Assembly (NCBI GenBank): GCA_021817755.1
Contig: JAKAGC010000017.1
Location: 1 to 15,607, forward strand
Origin: Acidobacteriota bacterium
Lineage (GTDB): Bacteria; Acidobacteriota; Aminicenantia; UBA2199
Direction: 5' to 3'
DNA: 15,607 nucleotides
Shown here: positions 1 through 6,725 of the stretch, one piece after another
Layout: each line of letters starts with the position of its first letter
Position numbering within the stretch: the first letter of the stretch is position 1
Made by a program: the position numbers and the translations under genes
Notes under the pieces: model-generated
Database searches by the model: none
Seen by the model: the letters and a program-made list of their open reading frames with translations, nothing else
What the model was told of the DNA's origin: nothing

Positions 1-323
1 AAAAATTCAATCAAGGGAATATATTTTTTGATGAATCTCTTTCCTGGTACTCGGAGGAAATCGATTCCACAATTGAACTTCTATCTCAAGCTCCGACATT
101 ATTAGAAGTCAATACAGCTCCTTTATACAGGGGGTTAGGTCTTGAACCGTTTCCATCTTTATGGATTTTAAAACGATGTAAAGAAAAAGGTATTCGGATT
201 ATTCTTAATTCCGATGCACATTCCCCTGAATTTCTGGACGGAGGGTATTCCGAAGTAATTGATATGCTCGAAAAAGTTGGATATGAAAACGGATGCGTAC
301 TTTCTTCTCCTTCCGGAAATTAA
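1..323 (+). CDS. PHP-domain histidinol-phosphatase-like hydrolase, C-terminal part (5' end outside window)
   Basis: The reading frame is open from the first base (first full codon at 3) and stops at TAA 321-323, so only about 106 C-terminal residues are seen. They include LLEVNTAPLYRG, PFPSLWILKRCKEKG and IILNSDAHSPE, followed by a helix with a KVGYENG-like end. The SDAH and upstream Glu fit metal ligands of the PHP TIM-barrel fold, and the whole tail resembles HisK/HisJ histidinol-phosphate phosphatases, which carry out the dephosphorylation step in histidine biosynthesis. Other PHP phosphoesterases share these motifs, so the substrate is not certain. The last codons overlap an upstream-extended reading of the CHAT gene (ATG 293), but that gene most likely starts at 368, leaving a 44-bp gap. 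No terminator is apparent between them. Confidence 0.75.
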   Translation, partial: KFNQGNIFFDESLSWYSEEIDSTIELLSQAPTLLEVNTAPLYRGLGLEPFPSLWILKRCKEKGIRIILNSDAHSPEFLDGGYSEVIDMLEKVGYENGCVLSSPSGN

Positions 324-333
324 TAAAACATCC

Positions 334-361
334 TTGTAAAATGTCGTTATTCTGTTATAAT
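334..361 (+). promoter_or_regulatory. Candidate extended -10 promoter for the CHAT gene, possibly leaderless
   Basis: A perfect TATAAT lies at 356-361, preceded by TG one base upstream (TGTTATAAT, extended -10), with TTGTAA at 334-339 as a 4/6 -35 and a 16-nt spacer. The expected start of transcription is at about 368, which is exactly the A of the preferred CHAT start codon. No Shine-Dalgarno sequence is seen before that ATG, which is consistent with a leaderless message. This is prediction from consensus only. Confidence 0.5.
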
Positions 362-367
362 AATATT

Positions 368-3262
368 ATGAGATATCGTTTATTTTTTCCGGGCTTGTTT
401 ATAGTATTATCGTCATTTATATTTATTTTTTTTTCAGGTTGCTCTAACAAAATTCAAACTACCCCTGCCCACATGCCCGACAACCGTGCGTCTGATCAGT
501 TTGCGGTGAGCGCAGAAAAAATGTCTGATGAAGGTCAGTTCAAAACCTCAAATTTTTTTTACCAAAGAGCTATCGAAGGATATGAGAAAACTGATTCCTG
601 GGAGAAAGCTATTCGCTGTTATATCAAATTGGGAGAAAATGCCCAAAAAATGGATGATGTTGCCTCTGCTATGGGAAATTTGAATAAAGCTCTTGATCTC
701 ACAAAAAAGCAATTCGGTACACAGAACCTGGAATTGGCCAAAAGCTATGGACGGCTTGCCTTTAAATGTCTTAAAGATAAGGATTTCACAAAAGCAGAAG
801 AACTCTATCGAAAAGCTCTTGCTATCCAGTTAGAAATACTTGGAAAAGACAGTCCTGAAGTGGCCAAAACATATAACAACATAGCGCTAATTCAATTGAA
901 TGAAGCGAAAATTAATGAAGCTAATACGAATATCCTTAAAGCCTACATGATTAAAGTCAAAAACAGAAAAGATGTTCCAAAAGAGATTGATAAAAAATTT
1001 CGATCTATTGATCTCGACATCAGGAATTTTAAAAAAGGCGAATTCGATCAAGCACGTAATCAATTTAATAAATCCCTTGAAGAATACAATAAACAGTATG
1101 GACAAAATAAACCTCTTTTTATCTCAATATATGAACAAATCGGAATACTTTATGCTCTTGAAGGTAATTATGATAAGGCTTTCGATTATATTCGGAAAGC
1201 CTTTGATACCCGTATTGAAATCTATGGAGATGGAAGTGTTGAATCTGGGACGGGTTATTTAAATATTGGTATTTGTTTGAGATTAAAGGGTGAATTCGAA
1301 GCCGCTTCCAAGTACCTGGATAATGCTCTAAAAATAAAAATTGAACACCGGGGCGAATTTCATCCTGATATCGCCGATATTTATTGTCAAATTGGTAAGT
1401 TATTGTTTCAGCAGGATATGTGGGACCAGGCACTGGAAAATTTTCAAAAAGCGCTGATTTGTTGTGCTCCTCCTTTCAAATCTATGGATACCGCTTTAAA
1501 TCCTGAACTTCGTGATGAGTACCCGCATGAAAAGCTACTTGAAATTCTTTCTGCAAAAGCCGATACGCTGCGTATGTATTATTTCTTTAAACCTGAAAAT
1601 GAGAGATTTTTAAAAAATGCATTTGCTACCTACCGGGTTGCCTCTTATTTAATTGAAAACATGCGGAAAAGTTATAAAGCGGATTATTTTAAATTGTACT
1701 TTGGAGAAAAAAATCATTCTATATATCAATATGCGATTCAAACTGCTTTAATGCTTTACGACCTTACCGAGATTCCTTCATATAAAGAGGATGCTTTCTA
1801 TCTCTCTGAGAAAAGTAAGGCAGGTGTACTGGCTGAAGCGTTATATGAAGCTCATGCAAGAAAATTTGCAGGCATCACAAAAGATCTCCTCGAAGATGAG
1901 CGAAAAATCAGAGAAGATTTGACTTTTTTTGATACATGTCTTGAAATAGAGAAAGAAGTAGAGAAACCTGATCCGACTAAAATTAAAACTCTTGAAAGCA
2001 GTTACTATTCATCCATACTGAAATACCGTGAATTGATTAAACGCATTGAAACCGAGTACCCCCAATATTATAACCTTAAATACCATACACCTGATTTATT
2101 GATTTCTGATATTCAAAAAAATATCAATTCTGATACTGCACTTCTTGAGTATTTCATCGGAGATCATATTCTGCATATTTTCGTAATCACAAACGAAGGG
2201 TTCAATGTTTTTTCCGTAACTGTAGAAGATGATTTTGATGAACTCATATCAAATTTTAATCAATCCATAAAGAAAATTGAAGAAACCCCTTTTATAAATT
2301 TGAGTTCTCAATTATATCAGCTCCTGATCAAACCAGTTTATTCTTCTATCAAGGATAAATCACGTCTTATAATAATCCCGGACGGGCTTCTTTATACAAT
2401 CCCATTTGAAGCTTTATCGGATGTTCAAACCAGTCAACCGACTCTATCTACAATGGAATATATTGTTAGACAATTTGCCATAAATTATCATTATTCAGTT
2501 AATTTATGGATGTATGGCTCGGGAGAATCCCAGCTCAGTTCCAAAATGTCGTTTATTGGTTTTGCTCCTATTTTCGGAAATGAAGATAAACCGGGATACA
2601 TACTTTCTACCCCCGAAGACAAACCGGGGGTTACCCAACGTTCAATGCCTGTTTCTTTAATTCGAGATGAACCCGGATTTTCTTTATCGGAACTTCCTGC
2701 ATCAGAGGAAGAACTTCGCTCTATAATTGAATTATTTAAACTCCAGGGAAAACCTGCGACTGGTTTTTTTTACCGGATGGCTACAAAGGAAAATTTTAAA
2801 ATTATTGAAAAAGAAAATTACAATTTCATCCACATTGCTACTCATAGCATTAAGAAAGAAGAATATCCACCTTTATCCGGTCTTTTATTTTCATCCGGCG
2901 AACAGAAACACGGACAAGATGGGAGTGATATCCTTTTTGCAGGGGAAATATACAATATGAACCTTAATTCCGATCTTGTAGTGCTCAGCAGTTGTGAAAG
3001 TGGTATAGGGAAACTCATCAAGGGAGAAGGAATGATGGCATTAAATCGCGGTTTTTTTTATGCCGGTATTCGAAACATTGTTTTTTCTCTTTGGAAAGTT
3101 GAAGACCGCTCCACCAGCCGTCTAATGATTGCATTTTATAAGAATATCCTCAGCGGTTTTACTTTTCCCAAGGCTCTTCGAAACGCCAAACTTGAACTTC
3201 TCCGCGATCCCTTTACTGCGTTTCCCAAATATTGGAGTGGATTTATCCTGGTTGGACGATAA
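368..3262 (+). CDS. Secreted TPR-CHAT lipoprotein, putative cysteine protease
   Basis: The start at ATG 368 gives 964 residues and opens directly with a lipoprotein signal peptide (MRYR, hydrophobic core, SGC lipobox with Cys25). In-frame ATGs at 293 and 341 would add an unlikely N-terminal tail. Ser at +2 would favour outer-membrane sorting by E. coli rules. Residues about 75-375 hold tetratricopeptide repeats (for example around 121-160, 249-290, 292-333 and 333-375). A helical linker with a GVLAEALYEAHARKF segment follows near 485. From about 575 to the end lies a CHAT domain: the IIIPDGLLYTIPFEAL strand-turn, IHIATHS with catalytic His826 and VVLSSCESG with Cys876, so the dyad is intact. 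CHAT domains are caspase/separase-like peptidases. It is convergent with, and overlaps by 20 bp, the anti-sigma gene, suggesting a signalling role. Protease activity and substrate are inferred. Confidence 0.88.
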   Translation: MRYRLFFPGLFIVLSSFIFIFFSGCSNKIQTTPAHMPDNRASDQFAVSAEKMSDEGQFKTSNFFYQRAIEGYEKTDSWEKAIRCYIKLGENAQKMDDVASAMGNLNKALDLTKKQFGTQNLELAKSYGRLAFKCLKDKDFTKAEELYRKALAIQLEILGKDSPEVAKTYNNIALIQLNEAKINEANTNILKAYMIKVKNRKDVPKEIDKKFRSIDLDIRNFKKGEFDQARNQFNKSLEEYNKQYGQNKPLFISIYEQIGILYALEGNYDKAFDYIRKAFDTRIEIYGDGSVESGTGYLNIGICLRLKGEFEAASKYLDNALKIKIEHRGEFHPDIADIYCQIGKLLFQQDMWDQALENFQKALICCAPPFKSMDTALNPELRDEYPHEKLLEILSAKADTLRMYYFFKPENERFLKNAFATYRVASYLIENMRKSYKADYFKLYFGEKNHSIYQYAIQTALMLYDLTEIPSYKEDAFYLSEKSKAGVLAEALYEAHARKFAGITKDLLEDERKIREDLTFFDTCLEIEKEVEKPDPTKIKTLESSYYSSILKYRELIKRIETEYPQYYNLKYHTPDLLISDIQKNINSDTALLEYFIGDHILHIFVITNEGFNVFSVTVEDDFDELISNFNQSIKKIEETPFINLSSQLYQLLIKPVYSSIKDKSRLIIIPDGLLYTIPFEALSDVQTSQPTLSTMEYIVRQFAINYHYSVNLWMYGSGESQLSSKMSFIGFAPIFGNEDKPGYILSTPEDKPGVTQRSMPVSLIRDEPGFSLSELPASEEELRSIIELFKLQGKPATGFFYRMATKENFKIIEKENYNFIHIATHSIKKEEYPPLSGLLFSSGEQKHGQDGSDILFAGEIYNMNLNSDLVVLSSCESGIGKLIKGEGMMALNRGFFYAGIRNIVFSLWKVEDRSTSRLMIAFYKNILSGFTFPKALRNAKLELLRDPFTAFPKYWSGFILVGR

Positions 3263-4058
3263 AAAATTTTCCTACAAAAACCGCCTCATTTTTGCTAACC
3301 AATTTCCAATAGTAAAGTCCCTTAGGGAGTTCATTGTTGAAATCAAAATAAAATCCTTTGACTGAGAAAGAATAGAGAATTTTATTTTTATTATTTACAA
3401 TTTCGAGAGTGATAGGGGATGTCAATTCCTTCTTCCATGAAAAACGGATGGGGCATTTTACTGTTTCATTATTTAACGGGGAAAGCGCTTCGGGAGCACT
3501 TCCTCTTAACTGACTCCCAATCATATTTTCAAGGTTTGGGTTCACTTTGAAAGAAGCTTGCTTCTCTTCAAGCGATGCTAAATCCTCATGAGACATTTCT
3601 TTTTGAATTGAAGCAGGATCGTTTTCATTATTCGTTTCATTACTTCCATTTATAGACAGATTGGAATTATTCGAAATTCCTTGTTGTTTGGTTTCGTAAT
3701 TTTGCGAATCGGATAATGTACTATTAAATACTTTAGGGTGAGTTGTGATGAAAAAATATGCACTTAGCATCAATGCGAATACCGCAAAGATTGCCGCTAT
3801 TCTCACAGGGTAGAAGAAAATACTCTTTCTTCGGTTTTTTTCTGTGTTAATTACAATATCTTTTTCCAGGTCCGGGTTCCTAAGAATCATAACCACATCG
3901 ATAATTTTATCTTTGCACTCTGTACAGTGTTCAACATGGGTTAGAATTTGTTCCGATACCGTGGAAATCTGTCCGTGGATGATAGCATCTGCTGTTAAAG
4001 CTGCTGCATCATCGCTTATATGTCCGTCTCCCGGGAAATTATCGTCCCCCTTATTCAT
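3243..4058 (-). CDS. Transmembrane zinc-finger anti-sigma factor with extracytoplasmic beta-sandwich domain
   Basis: The start is chosen at 4058 (271 residues) because a perfect AAGGAGGT lies just upstream; an in-frame ATG at 4082 overlapping the sigma stop would add eight residues. The cytoplasmic N-terminus carries H-x3-C-x2-C (His41, Cys45, Cys48, in HVEHCTEC), the ZAS/zf-HC2 signature of anti-sigma factors. A single TM helix spans about 80-104 after a basic stretch. Residues about 110-147 are rich in Asn, Ser and Glu, probably a flexible linker. The C-terminal 80 residues begin SPLNNETV and contain FSWKK and GLYYWKL, resembling Ig/fibronectin-like domains common in FecR-type proteins. It lies 23 bp behind the sigma gene on the same strand, the usual sigma/anti-sigma order. 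The predicted role is to hold the sigma factor at the membrane until an envelope signal releases it. Confidence 0.82.
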   Translation of the reverse strand: MNKGDDNFPGDGHISDDAAALTADAIIHGQISTVSEQILTHVEHCTECKDKIIDVVMILRNPDLEKDIVINTEKNRRKSIFFYPVRIAAIFAVFALMLSAYFFITTHPKVFNSTLSDSQNYETKQQGISNNSNLSINGSNETNNENDPASIQKEMSHEDLASLEEKQASFKVNPNLENMIGSQLRGSAPEALSPLNNETVKCPIRFSWKKELTSPITLEIVNNKNKILYSFSVKGFYFDFNNELPKGLYYWKLVSKNEAVFVGKFFIVQPG

Positions 4059-4062
4059 ATTT

Positions 4063-4070
4063 ACCTCCTT
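4063..4070 (-). promoter_or_regulatory. Strong ribosome binding site that fixes the anti-sigma start
   Basis: Read on the minus strand, AAGGAGGT runs from 4070 to 4063 and is followed by AAAT and then ATG at 4058. This is the most complete Shine-Dalgarno match noted in the window and argues for the internal ATG over the ATG at 4082, which would lie inside the sigma gene's stop codon. It also implies that the anti-sigma is translated efficiently relative to the sigma gene, whose own ribosome site is weaker. Confidence 0.8.
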
Positions 4071-4081
4071 AGTATTGGTCA

Positions 4082-5134
4082 TCAGTTATAACCTCTCTGG
4101 TATTGCTTGGCTTTTAAATCTGAGATTTCATTTTCATTATTTTTTTTATCATAGTAGAGGGTTAAAAGATCCAAAAAATTTTTACTTGTATAAACGTCGC
4201 CCTGGTGGGTATGATTCATATGGGCTGTAATTTCATCCACTTTTAAAGAAACCCACTTCCTTAACGTATCGCTTTTGTTTTCCATACCTTCATGCCTGTT
4301 AAAAACTGTGATTACAGTATCGAAAACATTTTTATCTTTCATATTTTTAAAATCTTTGCTTAACAATTTCATATCATCGGTATTAAATGCTGGGAAACAC
4401 AAAGAAATATCTTTTTCCTTAACAGGAATGCGACATTTCAATTTTAAGCATAATTCCAATCGTGCACGGCTTCTATGATACAATAACAGAATTGTATCGA
4501 GTTTTTGAAATTCACTATCAATGGCAACACGAGTTAGCATGTTTTCATCCTTATTATCATATATATCAAAGGATTCATTCATGGGAAGCACATTACCACC
4601 AGTGAGAAGCCGTACATTTCTCTCACGAATAATATCCATATAAATATTACGGACTGTTACCATCAGATAGGATGTAAAAAAAGATTTTTTTACCTCTGTT
4701 TCATTGCTATACTCAAAATCAAAACGATCGCGAATCCTGTTGATTTTATCCGATATCAAGCGGGTCATTACTTCCTGGAAGATATCTTCCCAATCTTCTT
4801 TTCCTCGGCGTGAGCACGTGTGTTTGTACTTAATAAATTTTTTAATATAAGAACGATATATAAGTACGACTGTATGTGGATAAAATTTTAGGATATATTT
4901 AAAACTCAGGACTTCTTTAGCCAGTTTTACGATTTCTGTTTCATCATCTTTTACCGTATCTTTCCATTCAGGATGCTTTATTTTTATTAATTCTATGAAG
5001 AAGTCGCTTAATATTATTGTTAAGTCGGGGAAATATTTTCCCGGGTAATCTTCTTCTGTGTATAATTCGTGTCGTATTACATTGGAAACTATCTGCCGTG
5101 TCCGATCGATATTTAATCTGCTTATGTTTTTCAT
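4082..5134 (-). CDS. Atypical, enlarged sigma-70-family (ECF-like) sigma factor
   Basis: The protein has 350 residues, well above the roughly 180-200 of an ordinary ECF factor. Residues about 80-172 read as sigma region 2: the helix VVLIYRSYIKKFIKYK, then WEDIFQEVMTRLI, FFTSYLMVTVRN and MDIIRER, matching the core-binding and -10-recognition segment. About 75 residues precede it with no motif I recognise. Beyond residue 205 a canonical region 4 helix-turn-helix is not obvious; the stretch 209-240 (KLDTILLLYHRSRARLELCLKLKCRIPVKEKDISLCF region) may replace or extend it, and a further 100 residues follow. The neighbouring zinc-finger anti-sigma supports a sigma function. Translation starts at ATG 5134 after a weak AGGTTA. 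The likely role is to direct RNA polymerase to a stress or signal regulon, possibly including its own operon and the CHAT gene. Confidence 0.78.
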   Translation of the reverse strand: MKNISRLNIDRTRQIVSNVIRHELYTEEDYPGKYFPDLTIILSDFFIELIKIKHPEWKDTVKDDETEIVKLAKEVLSFKYILKFYPHTVVLIYRSYIKKFIKYKHTCSRRGKEDWEDIFQEVMTRLISDKINRIRDRFDFEYSNETEVKKSFFTSYLMVTVRNIYMDIIRERNVRLLTGGNVLPMNESFDIYDNKDENMLTRVAIDSEFQKLDTILLLYHRSRARLELCLKLKCRIPVKEKDISLCFPAFNTDDMKLLSKDFKNMKDKNVFDTVITVFNRHEGMENKSDTLRKWVSLKVDEITAHMNHTHQGDVYTSKNFLDLLTLYYDKKNNENEISDLKAKQYQRGYN

Positions 5135-5217
5135 TTTATCTAACCTGTTTCGATAAATTCCATTTTATTTATTCTAAGCATTTGGAACAATCCGGTTATA
5201 TCTATCTACCCATCCCA

Positions 5218-5246
5218 TTTATAACATAAATCCAAGAAATTTGCAA
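5218..5246 (-). promoter_or_regulatory. Candidate promoter for the sigma/anti-sigma operon
   Basis: On the minus strand, TTGCAA (5246-5241) is followed after 17 nt by TATAAA (5223-5218), with TG one base upstream of the hexamer (TGTTATAAA), an extended -10 form. Transcription would begin near 5211 and leave a leader of about 77 nt before ATG 5134. It resembles the CHAT promoter candidate (TTGTAA, TGTTATAAT). Prediction from consensus only. Confidence 0.4.
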
Positions 5247-5306
5247 CTTAATCCCATTTTGTATTGTCAAGTATTTTGAGTAAATTAATGCAGAAGTGTG
5301 CAATTC

Positions 5307-5362
5307 GGATAGCGAAGTCAAATAATACATTTTTGTATTAATGGATAGCGAAGGACGATAAT
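5307..5362 (+). repeat. Pair of imperfect 20-bp direct repeats, 36-bp period
   Basis: The unit begins GGATAGCGAAG at 5307 and again at 5343, an exact 11-bp match, and after four differing bases both copies continue with ATAAT, giving 16 of 20 identical positions. The copies flank the TAATACA/TGTATTA inverted repeat, so the cluster looks like a regulator binding array rather than chance. I did not see the 11-mer elsewhere in the window. Confidence 0.6.
5323..5340. promoter_or_regulatory. Inverted repeat, candidate operator
   Basis: TAATACA (5323-5329) and TGTATTA (5334-5340) are perfect inverted 7-mers around TTTT, forming an 18-bp dyad. It could be an operator for a dimeric regulator or a weak hairpin. 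There is no long T-run after it and it is not next to a gene end, so a terminator is less likely. It sits upstream of both divergent promoter candidates. Confidence 0.4.
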
Positions 5363-5463
5363 GGAGAAAAATCCCTTTGTCATTTAATATGATTTAAACG
5401 ATTCCGATCGTGAGTATTCGATTTTTCATCCTGGTTTTCCCCTTGTTGCTTTGAATTTTTCGG

Positions 5464-5492
5464 TTGACTTAATCTCTTCGATTATTTACAAT
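5464..5492 (+). promoter_or_regulatory. Candidate sigma-70 promoter for the methyltransferase gene
   Basis: TTGACT (5464-5469) and TACAAT (5487-5492) are each 5/6 matches and are separated by the ideal 17 nt. Transcription would start near 5499, leaving a leader of about 88 nt. The ribosome site AGGAG lies at 5567-5571, 15 nt before ATG 5587. An in-frame TAG at 5578 rules out starts further upstream, leaving ATG 5587 or possibly CTG 5584. Confidence 0.55.
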
Positions 5493-5586
5493 GTAAGTCC
5501 GGGTATATTTATACAGGCATCACATATTTAGTGAATGCACCGGATGGATTATTGGATAATATTAAAAGGAGACTCAATAGATACTG

Positions 5587-6693
5587 ATGAAACCGAACCT
5601 ACTATCTTTTACAGGCTGTATATATTGTCATACCCCACTTGAACTCCTTTCTCCTACAATAACTCCTTCACCTGGTTCATCTCAATTGCCAATTGAGAAA
5701 GGACTACTTTTCTGCAATGATTGTTCAAGGTTCTATCCTATTTCCAATTCAGTTCCATGTATTCTCCCCGACGAGCTCCGAAATAATGATGAGGACTTCA
5801 AATTACTTGATTTTTTTTCTTCGTCTGTAAATCCACTCGTTTTAAATAGGCTTAAGGAAAAAATTGGAAGTAGGGGAGAGGCAACTACTACTGATTCAGG
5901 GTTACATTTCAAACAAGCTGAAATGTCTATTCAAACCAGGGTTGATGATCCGGATTTTTTCGGTCCCGGTTTTAATGCTCCTTTTAATCCCGGTGATCCC
6001 CAATATACGGCACATTTGGTTAAGCGCTTTGGAAGTTTGCTTCATCTTCTCGATCTAAATCCCGGTGATCCTGTTCTCGATATTGGCTGTGGGTATGCCT
6101 GGACTACCGAATGGCTGATGAAAATGGGTTTTGAACCTATCGGTATAGATATTACGAATACTTATATCGACATTGGAATAAAAAGAATGAATGGAAATCT
6201 GCCGCATCTTGTTGTCGGAGATGTGGAAAATCTCCCTTTGCTTGATAATACCTTTAAAGCTGTTCTGTGTTATGATGCGTTCCATCACATTCCAAACCGG
6301 AAAAAAGCGATGACTCAATTCGCTCGTATTCTGCAACCGAATGGAAAAGTAGTAATGGCGGAACCTGGAAAAGATCATGAAAATGCTCAGGTTTCCATTG
6401 ATGTGATGAACAAATACGGGATACTAGAAAAAGGTATGAATTTAGATGATGTCACCCAATATTGCCAGGGGCTTCCCTTCTCCAAACCAATTCAACATAC
6501 TATATGCAAAATCGAAAAGCAGAAATCTTTTTTACCTGTTTTCTCCGCTGCAAAATATGTGGACAGTTTTATTTTTACTATTACTAAAACCAATGAAAAT
6601 AAACAATTAAAACATGGAATCACCAAAAATGTAATCTCAAATCTGCGTTTCTTAAAACGCATGTATGGTATATTATTTCAAGACAAACCTTAA
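5587..6693 (+). CDS. SAM-dependent methyltransferase with N-terminal Trm112-like zinc ribbon
   Basis: 368 residues. The N-terminus holds two CxxC pairs (Cys11/Cys14 in CIYC and Cys43/Cys46 in CNDC), followed by RFYPISNSVPCILPDEL, a Trm112/zinc-ribbon-like module often found ahead of methyltransferases. Residues about 155-262 form a class I Rossmann methyltransferase of the Methyltransf_11 type: motif I VLDIGCGYAW (163-172), the acidic end of strand 2 in IGIDIT, motif III-like VVGDVENLPLLDNTF, then CYDAFHHIPN and the post-motif GKVVMAEPG. The C-terminal 100 residues are unassigned. The substrate cannot be read from sequence: small molecules, lipids or sugars are all possible. It probably heads a transcript with the secreted protein gene 32 bp downstream. 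Confidence 0.85.
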   Translation: MKPNLLSFTGCIYCHTPLELLSPTITPSPGSSQLPIEKGLLFCNDCSRFYPISNSVPCILPDELRNNDEDFKLLDFFSSSVNPLVLNRLKEKIGSRGEATTTDSGLHFKQAEMSIQTRVDDPDFFGPGFNAPFNPGDPQYTAHLVKRFGSLLHLLDLNPGDPVLDIGCGYAWTTEWLMKMGFEPIGIDITNTYIDIGIKRMNGNLPHLVVGDVENLPLLDNTFKAVLCYDAFHHIPNRKKAMTQFARILQPNGKVVMAEPGKDHENAQVSIDVMNKYGILEKGMNLDDVTQYCQGLPFSKPIQHTICKIEKQKSFLPVFSAAKYVDSFIFTITKTNENKQLKHGITKNVISNLRFLKRMYGILFQDKP

Positions 6694-6725
6694 ATCATTA
6701 CATTTTTTAAACGGAGGAAAAAACC

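Larger units (their letters stand above)
5135..5586. other. 452-bp divergent intergenic control region
   Basis: No credible gene is visible here. The region separates the minus-strand sigma/anti-sigma pair from the plus-strand methyltransferase. It contains an outward promoter candidate on each side (5218-5246 minus, 5464-5492 plus), a pair of related 20-bp direct repeats (5307-5326, 5343-5362) and an 18-bp hairpin-like dyad between them (5323-5340). The stretch 5363-5463 holds nothing I can name. The leader from about 5499 to 5586 contains a short GTATA/TATAC palindrome but no riboswitch class I recognise. Confidence 0.6.

Noticed and set aside
293..367. N-terminal extension of the CHAT protein from ATG 293
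   Set aside because: It would place a basic, Cys-containing stretch ahead of a complete lipoprotein signal peptide and overlaps the previous gene without a ribosome site.
1119..1433. Minus-strand open frame inside the CHAT gene, and similar frames opposite other genes
   Set aside because: They lie entirely within well-supported genes, lack ribosome sites and show no recognisable motif; they are shadows of the real frames.
5265..5270. Perfect TTGACA -35 box on the minus strand upstream of the sigma gene
   Set aside because: No -10-like hexamer lies 16-18 nt downstream on that strand; the TTGCAA/TATAAA pair nearer the gene is a better candidate.
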